From positions 1 to 61,929 of the forward strand of contig JAHBWO010000005.1 in assembly GCA_019636945.1 (NCBI GenBank): a stretch of 61,929 bases of DNA. Reading direction: 5' to 3'. The position numbers and the translations under genes were made by a program. The stretch is from Nitrospira sp. GTDB lineage: Bacteria > Nitrospirota > Nitrospiria > Nitrospirales > Nitrospiraceae. The notes beneath the pieces are model-generated. The model was not told where the DNA came from and did not search any database. It saw only the letters and a program-made list of their open reading frames with translations. Shown here piece by piece: positions 19,654-29,603 of the stretch. The stretch's first letter is position 1. Each line of letters starts with the position of its first letter.

Positions 19654-20589
19654 GTGACGTTCCAAGAACTGATTCTTACCCTCCATCGATTCTGGGCTGA
19701 TCAGGGTTGTGTGATCCATCAGCCGTACGATATGGAGATGGGGGCAGGGACGTTTCATCCTGCGACTTTTCTCCGCTCACTGGGTCCGGAACCGTGGTGT
19801 GCTGCCTACGCACAGCCCTGTCGTCGTCCGACGGACGGTCGCTATGGGGAAAACCCCAATCGCATGCAGCACTATTATCAGTATCAGGTCGTGCTGAAAC
19901 CGGCTCCCGACAATATTCAGGAGCTGTATCTGGAGAGTCTGACCGGGCTGGGAATCAACCCTAAGCAACACGATATCCGCTTCATGCAGGATGATTGGGA
20001 GTCGCCGACCTTAGGGGCGTGGGGTTTGGGTTGGGAAGTACGGTTGGATGGGATGGAAATCACCCAGTTCACCTACTTTCAGGAAATTGGAGGGATTGAG
20101 CTGAGTCCCATCACGGGCGAGATTACGTATGGGACTGAGCGGATTGCGATGTACTTGCAGCAAGTAAACAATGTGTTTGATCTGGCCTGGACGGACTCCA
20201 TCAAGTACGGCGACATTCACCATGAAACTGAGGTGCAGGGGTCGCGCTACAACTTTGAACAGGGCGATGTGCCGATGCTGATGCAGCTGTTTCAATCGTA
20301 TGAGGCAGAGTGCAAGCGTCTGTTGGCACAGACCGATACACGATTAACGCTCCCGGCCTACGATTATTGCATCAAGTCCTCCCATGCATTCAATCTCTTG
20401 GACGCGCGGGGAGCCATCAGTGTGGCAGAACGGACGGGGTACATCGCCAGAGTGCGGGCGTTGGCGAGGCAGTGTGCTGAACGCTATGTCGAGGAACGGG
20501 AGGCAATGGGCCATCCACTGTTGAACCGTGAAGAGAAAGCCGCGAAGTCCGGCAAGGCTCATTCGAAGGTCAGAGTCGGACGGCGATAA
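19654..20589 (+). CDS. glyQ: Glycyl-tRNA synthetase alpha subunit
   Basis: A 311-residue class II synthetase catalytic subunit that activates glycine and, with GlyS, charges tRNA-Gly. It begins [19 protein letters not shown], the usual GlyQ N-terminus, from a GTG start. It has the conserved [14 protein letters not shown], the [16 protein letters not shown] segment and [15 protein letters not shown]. The C-terminus carries a short basic tail ([17 protein letters not shown]). glyS begins 6 bp later. No upstream T-box leader was recognised. Confidence 0.97.
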   Translation: MTFQELILTLHRFWADQGCVIHQPYDMEMGAGTFHPATFLRSLGPEPWCAAYAQPCRRPTDGRYGENPNRMQHYYQYQVVLKPAPDNIQELYLESLTGLGINPKQHDIRFMQDDWESPTLGAWGLGWEVRLDGMEITQFTYFQEIGGIELSPITGEITYGTERIAMYLQQVNNVFDLAWTDSIKYGDIHHETEVQGSRYNFEQGDVPMLMQLFQSYEAECKRLLAQTDTRLTLPAYDYCIKSSHAFNLLDARGAISVAERTGYIARVRALARQCAERYVEEREAMGHPLLNREEKAAKSGKAHSKVRVGRR

Positions 20590-20595
20590 CTCGCT

Positions 20596-22785
20596 ATGGC
20601 GATCCAGAAGAAAATGGTACGGCGGAGTGTCGCTCCGAAAAAAGATAAAAAGATGTCCGGACCTTCCGTGGCTGAATTGCTGCTGGAAATCGGCGTAGAA
20701 GAACTGCCGTATCAGTTCATTGCTCCTGCTCTGTTATCACTCAAGGAATCCGTTGAGCGCCTGTGTTCCGATGAACGGCTTACTCTTCAGTCGGTCCGTA
20801 CCATGGGCACGCCACGTCGCCTGACGATTCTGATCGATGGCTTGGCAGCAAGGCAGACGTCCATAACGAAAGAAGCGATGGGGCCATCGAAGGCCGTGGC
20901 ATTTGACCAAACCGGCCAACCGACCAAGGCGGCTCTCGGGTTTGCCGCAGGTCAGGGTGTCGCGGTTCAAGATTTACAAGTGAGACAAACCCCCAAAGGC
21001 GAATATCTGTTTGCGGCGAAACATGAAGCAGGCCGTCCGACTGCCGCGGTGCTGGTCGATCTGCTCCCGCAACTCGTGTCAGCGCTCTCGTTTCCCAAAG
21101 CGATGAAGTGGAATGAGGCCGGTGTGCGGTTTGCCCGTCCGCTGCGGTGGGTGATGGCGGTCTACGGAGGTTCGGTCTTGCCGGTCAAGGTCGCCGGGAT
21201 TACGGCAGCCAACCAGACAAAAGGGCATCGGGTTTTGGGCGGAGGGAAGTGGGTGTCGGTTCGCGATGCCGGGTCCTATCTGAGGACATTGGAGCGTCAG
21301 GGCGTCATCGTTGAACCCCAGCGCCGCCGCCAACTGATCGAGGAACAAATTACGGCTCTTTGCCAGAAGGCCGGATTGCAACTGAATCAAGACGAGGCCT
21401 TGCTCGACCAAGCGGTGTACTCGACCGAGCAACCGACCGCAGTGATGGGGTCGTTTAAGGAGACCTACTTGGACGTGCCGGAGGAAATTCTCATTACCTC
21501 CATGAAAGAGCATCAAGGGTTCTTTTCGTTACGACACAAGCAGACCGGTAAGCTGGCGCCTCATTTCATCCCCGTGGCGAATAACCGAGTCAAGGATATG
21601 TCCTTGATCCGTGAAGGCAACGAGCGGGTACTGGCAGCGCGGTTGGCCGATGCCAAGTTTTTTTTCGACGAGGATCGGAAGGTGCGCCTCGAGGAGCGGG
21701 CACAGAAGTTGGGCGGGGTCACATTCCACCAAAAACTCGGCACGATGGCGCAGAAACAGGAACGGGTCAGAAAACTGGCGGGGTTTATCGCCGAACGGGT
21801 CCCTTCCGGCCAGGCAGAGTTACGCCAAATTGCTGAACGGGCGGCAGCTCTCTCCAAAGCCGATCTATTGACGGGCATTGTAGGGGAGTTTCCCGAATTG
21901 CAAGGGATCATGGGAGGCGAATACGCCCGGCATGACGGTGAAGCAACGGCAGTCGCGCAGGCGATTCGGGAGCAGTATCTCCCCAAGGCCATTGAAGGGG
22001 AATTGCCGGAAACCGAGGCGGGACAGGTACTCTCACTCGCTGATCGGCTGGATTCTATTGCCGCATTCTTTCATGTAGGCCTGGTTCCGACAGGGTCGGA
22101 AGATCCGTTTGCGCTTCGGCGGCATGCCACGGCGATTGTGCGCATTATCCTGGAACGAACAATTCGGCTGAATCTTGCCGATCTGGTTGACCGGGCGACA
22201 AGCCTGGTTGCCGGTGACGGCTTCAAAGAGGGGGCAGACTCGCAGCAGGTGAAGCAGCAGCGAATCACGGATTTTCTCTTCGAGCGGGTTCGACACTATG
22301 TTCGACTCGTGCACGGGTTGCGTGAGGATGTCATCGAGTCGGTATTGAAACCGATCACCGGTCCTATGATCGATCTCGTTGACCTCGTCCAGAAGATGAG
22401 AGCACTCGAAGCCGTCACGATGAAACCAGACTTTGATCCTTTGATCGTCGGTTTCAAGCGGGCGCATCGGCTTGTTGAGAAGGAGCAATGGACCGGAGGG
22501 CCGGTGGATGCCGCACGGTTTCAACATCCGGCTGAGTCAGCGCTCCATCAGGCAGTGATGGGGGAACAGCAACAGATTGAGGCTTCGATTCAAGCCGGTG
22601 CGTATGATCGGGCACTGGATGCGCTGGTCCGTCTCAAGCCGGTCGTCGACGATTTTTTTGCCGGTGTGATGGTCAATGCCGATGACCAGGCTGTTCGTAG
22701 CAATCGGTTGTCGCTACTCAAGGCAGTCGATGACCTGTTCATGGCATTCGCAGACTTTTCCCAGATTGTGGTACAAGGGCGGTAA
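20596..22785 (+). CDS. glyS: Glycyl-tRNA synthetase beta subunit
   Basis: A 729-residue partner of GlyQ needed for tRNA-Gly binding. The family start LLLEIGVEELPYQF is at about residue 27, preceded by a basic leader (KKMVRRSVAPKKDKK) that many GlyS lack. The HD-like region (HDGEATAVAQAI) and the C-terminal anticodon-binding DALVRLKPVVDDFFAGVMVN motif are clear. It directly follows glyQ and the pair makes the alpha2beta2 enzyme. A shorter start at the second or third Met (MVRRS or MSGPS) is possible. Confidence 0.97.
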   Translation: MAIQKKMVRRSVAPKKDKKMSGPSVAELLLEIGVEELPYQFIAPALLSLKESVERLCSDERLTLQSVRTMGTPRRLTILIDGLAARQTSITKEAMGPSKAVAFDQTGQPTKAALGFAAGQGVAVQDLQVRQTPKGEYLFAAKHEAGRPTAAVLVDLLPQLVSALSFPKAMKWNEAGVRFARPLRWVMAVYGGSVLPVKVAGITAANQTKGHRVLGGGKWVSVRDAGSYLRTLERQGVIVEPQRRRQLIEEQITALCQKAGLQLNQDEALLDQAVYSTEQPTAVMGSFKETYLDVPEEILITSMKEHQGFFSLRHKQTGKLAPHFIPVANNRVKDMSLIREGNERVLAARLADAKFFFDEDRKVRLEERAQKLGGVTFHQKLGTMAQKQERVRKLAGFIAERVPSGQAELRQIAERAAALSKADLLTGIVGEFPELQGIMGGEYARHDGEATAVAQAIREQYLPKAIEGELPETEAGQVLSLADRLDSIAAFFHVGLVPTGSEDPFALRRHATAIVRIILERTIRLNLADLVDRATSLVAGDGFKEGADSQQVKQQRITDFLFERVRHYVRLVHGLREDVIESVLKPITGPMIDLVDLVQKMRALEAVTMKPDFDPLIVGFKRAHRLVEKEQWTGGPVDAARFQHPAESALHQAVMGEQQQIEASIQAGAYDRALDALVRLKPVVDDFFAGVMVNADDQAVRSNRLSLLKAVDDLFMAFADFSQIVVQGR

Positions 22786-22848
22786 GTAGGTCGAATCAGG
22801 CGAACGTCGAACGGCTTTTACTGGGGATTGTATCCCACCGGAGTGGTC

Positions 22849-23340
22849 ATGGATCAGCCGATGACGGGTGAATGCCGTCGGGCGGTGAAGATCCGACGAT
22901 TTTCTTTGGTGGTCTCGCTGGTGTTGATCGTCGGCTGCAATGCTGTTCTTTTCGTTGGGTTCAGAATGAGCGGCATCAACTTGGATGACCTGGTCAAAAC
23001 CCCCGATCTGTTCGACGCCAAACACGATGTGTGCCTTCGGTTGTCGTGGCAGTCGTTGCCCGGGGCGAGCGAACCGGTCAGGCTCTGTTCGGAATGGCTG
23101 AATCTGTCGGATCCGAGCGGCACGACCCACTCCCTCCAACCCGACACGAAACTCAAGAAGGGTTCGGACGGCCAGTACTATGTCGATCACGCGGTGCAGG
23201 CCGACTATCGATTGTTGTTGCTGCTATTGTTCGTCACCGTCATTATCATAGGAGGCGTCCGGGCGAAGTGGTTCTTAGTGAATCGCTATCGACTGCATCT
23301 GGAATCAACCGACGGTCATCGCGCGTCGCTCGCTCGTTGA
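22849..23340 (+). CDS. Two-TM membrane protein of unknown function
   Basis: A 163-residue protein with a hydrophobic segment near the N-terminus (FSLVVSLVLIVGCNAVLFVGF) and another near the C-terminus (LLLLLLFVTVIIIGGV), leaving about 75 residues between them that should face the periplasm. Two cysteines in that loop (DVCLRL and VRLCSEW) may form a disulfide. GGAG six bases before the ATG at 22849 fixes the start. It sits between glyS and ppdK on the same strand. No family recognised. Confidence 0.7.
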   Translation: MDQPMTGECRRAVKIRRFSLVVSLVLIVGCNAVLFVGFRMSGINLDDLVKTPDLFDAKHDVCLRLSWQSLPGASEPVRLCSEWLNLSDPSGTTHSLQPDTKLKKGSDGQYYVDHAVQADYRLLLLLLFVTVIIIGGVRAKWFLVNRYRLHLESTDGHRASLAR

Positions 23341-23428
23341 TCCGTACAGAGTAGAAGGCTGTGGAGAGCCTGGTTCATGTCGACACAAGGGCCAGGGTTC
23401 TTCCTGCGGGGTTAACGCCGGATAACTT

Positions 23429-23538
23429 CAGGATGTTCAAACAGGCCGTCCAGCAAGGCCGCTGAGAGACGAGACCTGCCTCGCTCAGCCGCTTGGGCAA
23501 GGCGAGGAACGCTGCTGGCGGACTTGTTCAGCATCCTG
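23429..23538. repeat. REP/MITE-like long imperfect palindrome (copy 1)
   Basis: The ends CAGGATG and CATCCTG are inverted. The left part (CAGGATGTTCAAACAGGCCG then TCCAGC) pairs with the right part (GCTGGCGGACTTGTTCAGCATCCTG read inverted), and the middle carries further GCTGAG...CTCAGC pairing. The whole 110 bp could fold into one long stem. A related fragment starts at 40110. I recall this kind of element as dispersed in Nitrospira genomes. It ends 2 bp before the ppdK Shine-Dalgarno, so it lies in the ppdK leader. Confidence 0.75.
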
Positions 23539-23555
23539 TGAGAAGGAGAAGTCAC

Positions 23556-26390
23556 GTGGCAAAAAAATACGTCTACTATTTCGGAGACGGAAAAGCCGAG
23601 GGTACCTCCAACATGAAGGAGTTGCTCGGCGGAAAAGGTGCGGGGTTGGCCGAGATGACGAACCTCCGTATCTCAGTCCCCCCAGGCTTTACGATCACGA
23701 CGGAAGCTTGTATCGAGTACTACAAGCAGGGAAAGAAATATCCTCCGGGGATGTGGGATGCGGCATTGGCCTCGCTGAAGCGTGTCGAACGGTCCATGGG
23801 GATGAAGTTCGGTGATCCCGAGAAGCCGTTGTTGGTGTCGGTACGATCCGGCGCACGAGCCTCGATGCCAGGCATGATGGATACGGTACTCAACGTGGGC
23901 CTTACCCTGAAGACGGTGGAAGGACTGGCCGCGAAGACGAAGAACGAGCGATTTGCCCAGGATAGTTATCGTCGCTTCGTCACGATGTTCGGCAGCATCG
24001 TCATGGGCGTCCCTCGCGAGCATTTCGAAGCGATTCTGAACCATAAAAAAGAGGAAATGGGTGTCACGCACGAGACACAATTGGACGCGCGGGCGTTGCG
24101 GGATCTCGTCGGGCGATTCAAGTCGTTGGTGAAAGAGGAAACCGGGAAAGATTTCCCGGACGATCCGAATGAACAGTTGAAAATGGCGATCAACGCCGTG
24201 TTCTCGTCCTGGAACGGCGCACGGGCGATTACCTATCGGCGCCTGAACGGGATTCCCGATCACTGGGGGACTGCGGTCAATGTCGTTGCGATGGTGTTCG
24301 GCAACATGGGCGACACGAGCGGAACCGGTGTGGCTTTTACTCGAGATCCGAATACCGGCGAACATACATTCTTCGGCGAATGTCTGATGAATGCCCAGGG
24401 TGAAGATGTCGTCGCCGGTATCAGAACGCCGCTGCCGGTTACCGCGCTGGCCACGAATGTCCCGGCCGCCTATAAGGAGCTTGAGCACACCTATAAGAAA
24501 CTGGAAAAACATTATCGAGACATGCTCGACCTGGAATTTACGATCCAGGAGGGTAAGCTCTACATGCTCCAAACACGAGTCGGGAAGCGTACCGGCATCT
24601 CAGCCGTTCGTATCGCGGTGGAAATGGTCAAGGAAGGATTGATCTCAAAGCGGGAGGCCGTGCAGCGTGTGGGTCCTGATCAATTGGCGCAATATCTCTA
24701 CCCGATTTTTGATTCCAAGGTCGAGTCCAGCTCGACTCCGTTGGGGAAAGGGCTGCCGGCCGGCCCTGGTGCGGCAGCGGGGAAGATTGCGCTGACGCCG
24801 GATCGTGCGGTGGAAATGAAAGCGGCCGGTCAGCGCGTGGTGTTGGTTCGTGACGAAACCAGCCCGGACGACATTCATGGTATGAATGCGGCTACCGGGT
24901 TCTTGACGGCACGTGGCGGGATGACCTCGCACGCCGCTGTGGTGGCGCGGCAGATGGGGAAGGTCTGCGTGGCCGGATGCGAAGCGGTTCAGGTGATCGA
25001 TGCTCAATCAGTGCGGATCGGTTCGAAAGTATTTCACGAGGGAGAGTACATTTCCGTCAATGGATCAACCGGCAATGTGTATGACGGCGATGTGCCGGTG
25101 GTGGAGTCGGAAATCATTCAAGTGGTGCAAGGAAAGCTGGATGCCAAGAAGTCCGAAAAATACCAGCTGTTTGCCACGTTGCTCTCATGGGCCGATGCGG
25201 AACGTCGATTGCGCGTCCGGGCGAATGCTGATGTGCCGGATCAGGCGAAGATTGCGCGAGGGTTCGGGGCTGAGGGGATCGGATTGTGCCGAACCGAGCA
25301 CATGTTTTTCGCTGAGGATCGTATCTCGATCATGCAGAAGATGATCTTGGCACGAACGAAAGAGGAGCGTGAGAAATTTCTTGATCAGTTGCTGCCGCTC
25401 CAGAAACAAGATTTTATCGGCCTCTATCGTGAAATGGAAGGTTTTCCGGTCACGATTCGGTTGCTTGATCCGCCGCTCCATGAGTTCTTGCCAAAACGAG
25501 AGGAGCTGATGGTGGAGATCGCGCAGCTGGAATTGACGGCGAGTGACGGGCCGAAGCTCCAGGAAAAACGCCGCTTACTGACCCGTGTCGAAGAACTCCA
25601 CGAGTTTAATCCCATGCTCGGCCTTCGGGGCTGCCGGCTTGGGATCACGATGCCGGAGATCACGCGCATGCAGGCACGGGCGATTATGGAAGCGGCCTGT
25701 GAGCTGGCGAAGGAGGGGAAGAAGATCGTACCGGAAATCATGATCCCGCTCGTCGGCATGATCTCCGAAATGAAGTCGCAGAAAGATCTCGTGAGAGAAG
25801 TGGCCCAGGAGACGATGAAACGGTACGGGGTAAAATTGAATTATCTGGTCGGGACCATGATTGAATTGCCTCGTGCGGCGGTCACGGCTGATCGGATCGC
25901 GCAGGAGGCTGAGTTTTTCTCCTTTGGGACGAACGACTTGACGCAGACGACGTTCGGTTTCTCACGCGATGATGCCGCTAAGTTCATTGATTTCTATAAG
26001 ACCGAAAAGATCATGGACTCGGATCCTTTCGCCGTACTCGATCGCGAGGGCGTCGGGTCACTGATGAAGCAAGCGATCGCGGGCGGGCGCAAGACGCGGG
26101 AAAATATTAAGCTGGGCATTTGCGGCGAACATGGCGGCGATCCCAGTTCCGTTGAGTTCTGCAATCAGCTCGGATTGGACTACGTCAGTTGCTCACCATT
26201 CCGCGTGGCGATTGCCAGGCTGGCGGCGGCACAGGCTGCCATTGCGGAAGCATCCGCTAAGCCGGCTCTATCCAAGAAAGCCGCGACCGCTCGGGTGAAG
26301 ACCGCAAAGTCCAGGAAGACATCCTTATCATCGTCAAAGCGAGCGAAGCCGGTATCCAAACTGTCTGTAGGTAGCCGCAAGAAACGGTGA
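23556..26390 (+). CDS. ppdK: Pyruvate, phosphate dikinase
   Basis: A 944-residue cytoplasmic enzyme that interconverts pyruvate + ATP + Pi and PEP + AMP + PPi. The N-terminal ATP-grasp domain has KGAGLAEMTN and SVRSGARASMPGMMDTVLN; the swivelling domain has the phospho-His H459 in GGMTSHAAVVARQMG; the TIM barrel has GLRGCRLG, FGTNDLTQTTFGFSRDD and catalytic C856 in GICGEHGGDP. The GTG at 23556 follows AGAAGGAG by seven bases, so the apparent upstream extension is not used. The last 46 residues or so are an unusual tail of K, R, S and A beyond the normal end of the family. ribD overlaps the stop by 4 bp. Confidence 0.97.
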   Translation: MAKKYVYYFGDGKAEGTSNMKELLGGKGAGLAEMTNLRISVPPGFTITTEACIEYYKQGKKYPPGMWDAALASLKRVERSMGMKFGDPEKPLLVSVRSGARASMPGMMDTVLNVGLTLKTVEGLAAKTKNERFAQDSYRRFVTMFGSIVMGVPREHFEAILNHKKEEMGVTHETQLDARALRDLVGRFKSLVKEETGKDFPDDPNEQLKMAINAVFSSWNGARAITYRRLNGIPDHWGTAVNVVAMVFGNMGDTSGTGVAFTRDPNTGEHTFFGECLMNAQGEDVVAGIRTPLPVTALATNVPAAYKELEHTYKKLEKHYRDMLDLEFTIQEGKLYMLQTRVGKRTGISAVRIAVEMVKEGLISKREAVQRVGPDQLAQYLYPIFDSKVESSSTPLGKGLPAGPGAAAGKIALTPDRAVEMKAAGQRVVLVRDETSPDDIHGMNAATGFLTARGGMTSHAAVVARQMGKVCVAGCEAVQVIDAQSVRIGSKVFHEGEYISVNGSTGNVYDGDVPVVESEIIQVVQGKLDAKKSEKYQLFATLLSWADAERRLRVRANADVPDQAKIARGFGAEGIGLCRTEHMFFAEDRISIMQKMILARTKEEREKFLDQLLPLQKQDFIGLYREMEGFPVTIRLLDPPLHEFLPKREELMVEIAQLELTASDGPKLQEKRRLLTRVEELHEFNPMLGLRGCRLGITMPEITRMQARAIMEAACELAKEGKKIVPEIMIPLVGMISEMKSQKDLVREVAQETMKRYGVKLNYLVGTMIELPRAAVTADRIAQEAEFFSFGTNDLTQTTFGFSRDDAAKFIDFYKTEKIMDSDPFAVLDREGVGSLMKQAIAGGRKTRENIKLGICGEHGGDPSSVEFCNQLGLDYVSCSPFRVAIARLAAAQAAIAEASAKPALSKKAATARVKTAKSRKTSLSSSKRAKPVSKLSVGSRKKR

Positions 26391-27505
26391 CTGACCGTAC
26401 ACGAGATCTCCACTATATGACCTTGGCCCTTTGCCTGGCGGCGAAGGGCCAAGGAACGACAAGCCCGAATCCGATGGTCGGCGCCGTCGTCGTCAAACAG
26501 GGCCGGATCGTCGGCCAGGGTTTTCATCTCCGACCAGGCACCCCTCACGCAGAAATTCTTGCGTTACAGCGAGCCGGAACGCAGGCACGAGGCGCCACGC
26601 TTTATGTGACACTTGAGCCTTGTTGCCATCTCAAGAAACGAACACCGCCTTGCGTGCCCGAAGTTTTACGTTCCGGCATCCGTCGGGTTGTGATTGCGAT
26701 GTTGGATCCCAATCCAGCCGTGAAGGGGAAGGGAACCGCTGCGCTTCGTCGAGCCGGACTCTCCGTCATGGTGGGAGTAGCCCGACCCGAAGCGGAGAAT
26801 TTGAACAAGGCCTATTGCCATTGGATGAAGACGGGCCGTCCCTATGTGACGCTCAAGGCCGGGATGACGCTCGATGGACAGCTGGCGACGGCCTCTGGTG
26901 AATCTCAGTGGATTACCGGGAAGAAGTCTCGCGAGGAGGTGCATCGGCTTCGAGGCGAGGTCGATGCGGTGCTGGTTGGGCTGGGGACAGTGCTGGCGGA
27001 CGATCCTTCTTTGACGGCTCGTGTGGGTTCCGATCTCAATACACTGGCTTCACGGCAGCCTCTTCGCATTGTCCTTGATAGTCGCCTGCGTACTCCGCTC
27101 AAGGCGAAGGTCTTGGCTTTACAGGACAAGGCTAAGACGATGATTGCCACCACTATCGGGGCTCCAGCGGTTCGACGGTCGGCGCTGCAGAAGAAAGGTA
27201 TCGAGGTGCTGATCGTGCCGGCTGTTGACGGTCAAGTCTCGTTGCCCGCGTTGCTTAAGGAGCTCGGTCGGCGTGGGATCACATCTCTTCTCCTGGAGGG
27301 AGGAGGTGAGGTGAATGCGTCGATGCTGAAGGCCAAGTTGATCGATCACGTTCGCCTCTACATGGCGCCGCTGTTACTCGGCGGGCAGAATGCCAAAGGA
27401 GTGATCGGAGGGGAGAGTCCGGCACGGCTTGCGGGCGCGATCGCTTTGCAGGATGTGGTGACCAGATTTGTCGGCAATGACGTAGTAGTAGAAGGAGAGC
27501 TGTGA
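26387..27505 (+). CDS. ribD: Bifunctional riboflavin biosynthesis protein RibD
   Basis: A 372-residue cytoplasmic enzyme with an N-terminal deaminase domain (zinc ligands in PHAEILAL and EPCCHLKKRTPPC) and a C-terminal reductase domain (LKAGMTLDGQLAT, WITGKKSREEVHRLR, LLLEGGGEVNAS). It deaminates and then reduces the pyrimidine intermediates of riboflavin synthesis. Translation starts at a GTG that overlaps the ppdK stop (GTGA), and its own stop overlaps the next gene the same way. ribE lies four genes downstream. Full length for the family. Confidence 0.97.
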   Translation: MTDRTRDLHYMTLALCLAAKGQGTTSPNPMVGAVVVKQGRIVGQGFHLRPGTPHAEILALQRAGTQARGATLYVTLEPCCHLKKRTPPCVPEVLRSGIRRVVIAMLDPNPAVKGKGTAALRRAGLSVMVGVARPEAENLNKAYCHWMKTGRPYVTLKAGMTLDGQLATASGESQWITGKKSREEVHRLRGEVDAVLVGLGTVLADDPSLTARVGSDLNTLASRQPLRIVLDSRLRTPLKAKVLALQDKAKTMIATTIGAPAVRRSALQKKGIEVLIVPAVDGQVSLPALLKELGRRGITSLLLEGGGEVNASMLKAKLIDHVRLYMAPLLLGGQNAKGVIGGESPARLAGAIALQDVVTRFVGNDVVVEGEL

Positions 27506-28791
27506 TTGTCTTCCTCCGGAGTCTGTTCTTATTGATCGTTCTTGCCAGTGTTCCTACCTCCAGTTTTGCAGAGGAGGCGGGACCAGCCATCACGGGGCTT
27601 GCTTCACGTGTCTTCCAGTATCTTGATGTTGTTGAGGGTGATGCCGCTGAACGGCTGCTGCAGGGAGTCCTCTCTGATGAGAGCGCGTCCATCGATACTG
27701 TTTCTCAGCTGATACGGACTAGCCGAATCTACCAGAACCAGCCTGTCGGGAATCTTCCACATGAACAGATCATGATCCGTGGACAGACCTACCCGTTGTC
27801 CCTGTTTATTCCATCAACATACCAACCGTCACGATCCTTTTCCCTAGTTGTGTGTCTGCATGGATTTGGTTTTACCGGTGAAGAATATTTGGAGCGCTGG
27901 CGGGGCAGGTTGAGTGAAGACTATCTCTTGGCCTGTCCGACCTATCCGTCCGGAGCCTGGTTTACGAGACGTGCGGAAGACCTGGTGTTGGCAACCATCC
28001 GAGAACTTCGCACACGCTATCATATCGACCCCGACCGGATATTTCTGACCGGCATGTCGAACGGTGGGATCGGAGCCTGGCTCATCGGCATGCATCATGC
28101 GCCGGTGTTTGCCGGCATCGCACCGATGGCGAGTGGGCTGGACAATGTGCTCATGCCGTTTTTAGCCAATCTTCGGCAGACACCCATCTATATGATTCAC
28201 GGCATGAAGGATCAGGTGATGCCGGTGGACTTGAGTCGTTCGATTGCCCGTGAGCTTGATGGGCTCGGCTATGCGTATGTGTATCGCGAACATGAACGAG
28301 AACATCCCGTGGCGGGGGGACATTATTTTCCCAAGGAAGAGTTGCCGGACCTTGTGGACTGGTTCAACGGTCACCGCCGTGAGCCCTTGCCGACAAGGCT
28401 CACCGTCGTACGAGACGGGAGTCACTTCCAATCGTTCAACTGGGTCCGCCTGGATTCGACTGATCCTATCGCGGCATTTTCAGATGATTTGGTAGACAAG
28501 CGCGATGAGCGAATCAAGCGTCGGGTCTATGCGAAGCTGGATGCCTCCATTCGAGACGGGAATCGGATCGAGGTGCACACGCAGCATGTGCGACGGTACA
28601 GTCTGTTTTTGAATGGGTCGCTGATTGATCCGGCCAAGCCGTTGACCGTGGTTACGAACGGGCAGGTCTCGTTTGAAGGAACCGTCACGCCGTCGCTGGA
28701 AACCTTGCTGCGCCAAGCCAGATTCAGGCAGGATCCTCAGCGGCTCTTCCCTATTCATCTCTCCATTTCCGTTCCAACCGCGGATCCATGA
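27502..28791 (+). CDS. Secreted alpha/beta-hydrolase (PHB-depolymerase/esterase-like)
   Basis: A 429-residue exported protein. A signal peptide (FLLIVLASVPTSSFAEE) is followed by about 75 residues of no clear family and an alpha/beta-hydrolase domain (about 85-295). It has the oxyanion strand LVVCLHGFGFTGEEY, the nucleophile elbow GMSNGG (Ser) preceded by IDPDRIFLTG, a likely acid in GMKDQVMP and a likely His in GGHYFPKEE. A beta-rich C-terminal domain (about 300-429) resembles nothing I know. The substrate could be an ester or a peptide. GTG start overlaps the ribD stop and the stop overlaps the next start, so it belongs to the coupled riboflavin gene run. Confidence 0.85.
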   Translation: MIVFLRSLFLLIVLASVPTSSFAEEAGPAITGLASRVFQYLDVVEGDAAERLLQGVLSDESASIDTVSQLIRTSRIYQNQPVGNLPHEQIMIRGQTYPLSLFIPSTYQPSRSFSLVVCLHGFGFTGEEYLERWRGRLSEDYLLACPTYPSGAWFTRRAEDLVLATIRELRTRYHIDPDRIFLTGMSNGGIGAWLIGMHHAPVFAGIAPMASGLDNVLMPFLANLRQTPIYMIHGMKDQVMPVDLSRSIARELDGLGYAYVYREHEREHPVAGGHYFPKEELPDLVDWFNGHRREPLPTRLTVVRDGSHFQSFNWVRLDSTDPIAAFSDDLVDKRDERIKRRVYAKLDASIRDGNRIEVHTQHVRRYSLFLNGSLIDPAKPLTVVTNGQVSFEGTVTPSLETLLRQARFRQDPQRLFPIHLSISVPTADP

Positions 28792-29603
28792 ACGTGGCGA
28801 GGGACTTTACCTGGAAACAGGGTGTATGCCGATGGGCTATTCTGCTGGGAGTTTCTCTCGTGTGCTTCACCGGTACGGCACGGGCCGAGAGCTGCAGCCT
28901 CTCCCCTGTTCATGGAGACCTGACGTTTCCGGTCGAGCGGATTCCTTCGGAATGGACATGCCCGCTTCACAAGATTATTAAATCGCATACGACTGTCACT
29001 CGGGTCGGTCCCATCCGGGTGGCCATGTCAGAGCCACTGTATCGGTACCTGCTCGGTGAGCCACCGTTTACCGCCTCGCTGATTCGTCGCCTGGGCCTCG
29101 GTTCGTACCATTCTCAAGCCTGGGGGGAACGACGATTTTGGGGCGATGACGGTGAGGGAACGAAGGGCTTCGTGCAGCTGGTCTATGAGGATGCGGATTC
29201 TCGGATTTACTTATTGGACGGCTCTCATGACAGTCGGTTGCTTCCGCATATCACGGGGAAAGCCGTCGTGTTTCTCCGGATGGCGGTGGTACGAGATCAG
29301 CAGGGGAACGAAGACATGGACAGTACCATGGTGGTCTACACCAGATTGGACAATCGCGTGCTGTCAGGATTGGTGTCCTTGTTGCATCCGCTGATTCGCG
29401 GTATGGTGACGAGCAAACTTCAGAAGGGAGTTGAGACTGTTCATCGGTTAGGCGTAGCCATGCGACAACAGCCTTCCCGTGTGTTGCGTGAGGCGGAACA
29501 GCCACCGCCGTTGCCTGAGCCACATCTGGTGTTTTTGAGAACAATGCTCGGCCCTCCACTCGACTCCACCCAGGCGATCTCGCCTGCCCACATCACCCCA
29601 TGA
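28788..29603 (+). CDS. Exported protein of unknown function
   Basis: A 271-residue protein with a signal peptide (WAILLGVSLVCFTGTARAES) and no recognised domain. Two cysteines just after cleavage (ESCSLS and EWTCPLH) may form a disulfide. The rest is mixed alpha/beta with a proline-rich end. Its ATG overlaps the stop of the secreted hydrolase and its stop overlaps the start of the MFS gene (ATGA both times), so it is part of one translationally coupled set. A shared envelope role with the hydrolase is inferred from this arrangement only. Confidence 0.8.
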   Translation: MNVARDFTWKQGVCRWAILLGVSLVCFTGTARAESCSLSPVHGDLTFPVERIPSEWTCPLHKIIKSHTTVTRVGPIRVAMSEPLYRYLLGEPPFTASLIRRLGLGSYHSQAWGERRFWGDDGEGTKGFVQLVYEDADSRIYLLDGSHDSRLLPHITGKAVVFLRMAVVRDQQGNEDMDSTMVVYTRLDNRVLSGLVSLLHPLIRGMVTSKLQKGVETVHRLGVAMRQQPSRVLREAEQPPPLPEPHLVFLRTMLGPPLDSTQAISPAHITP

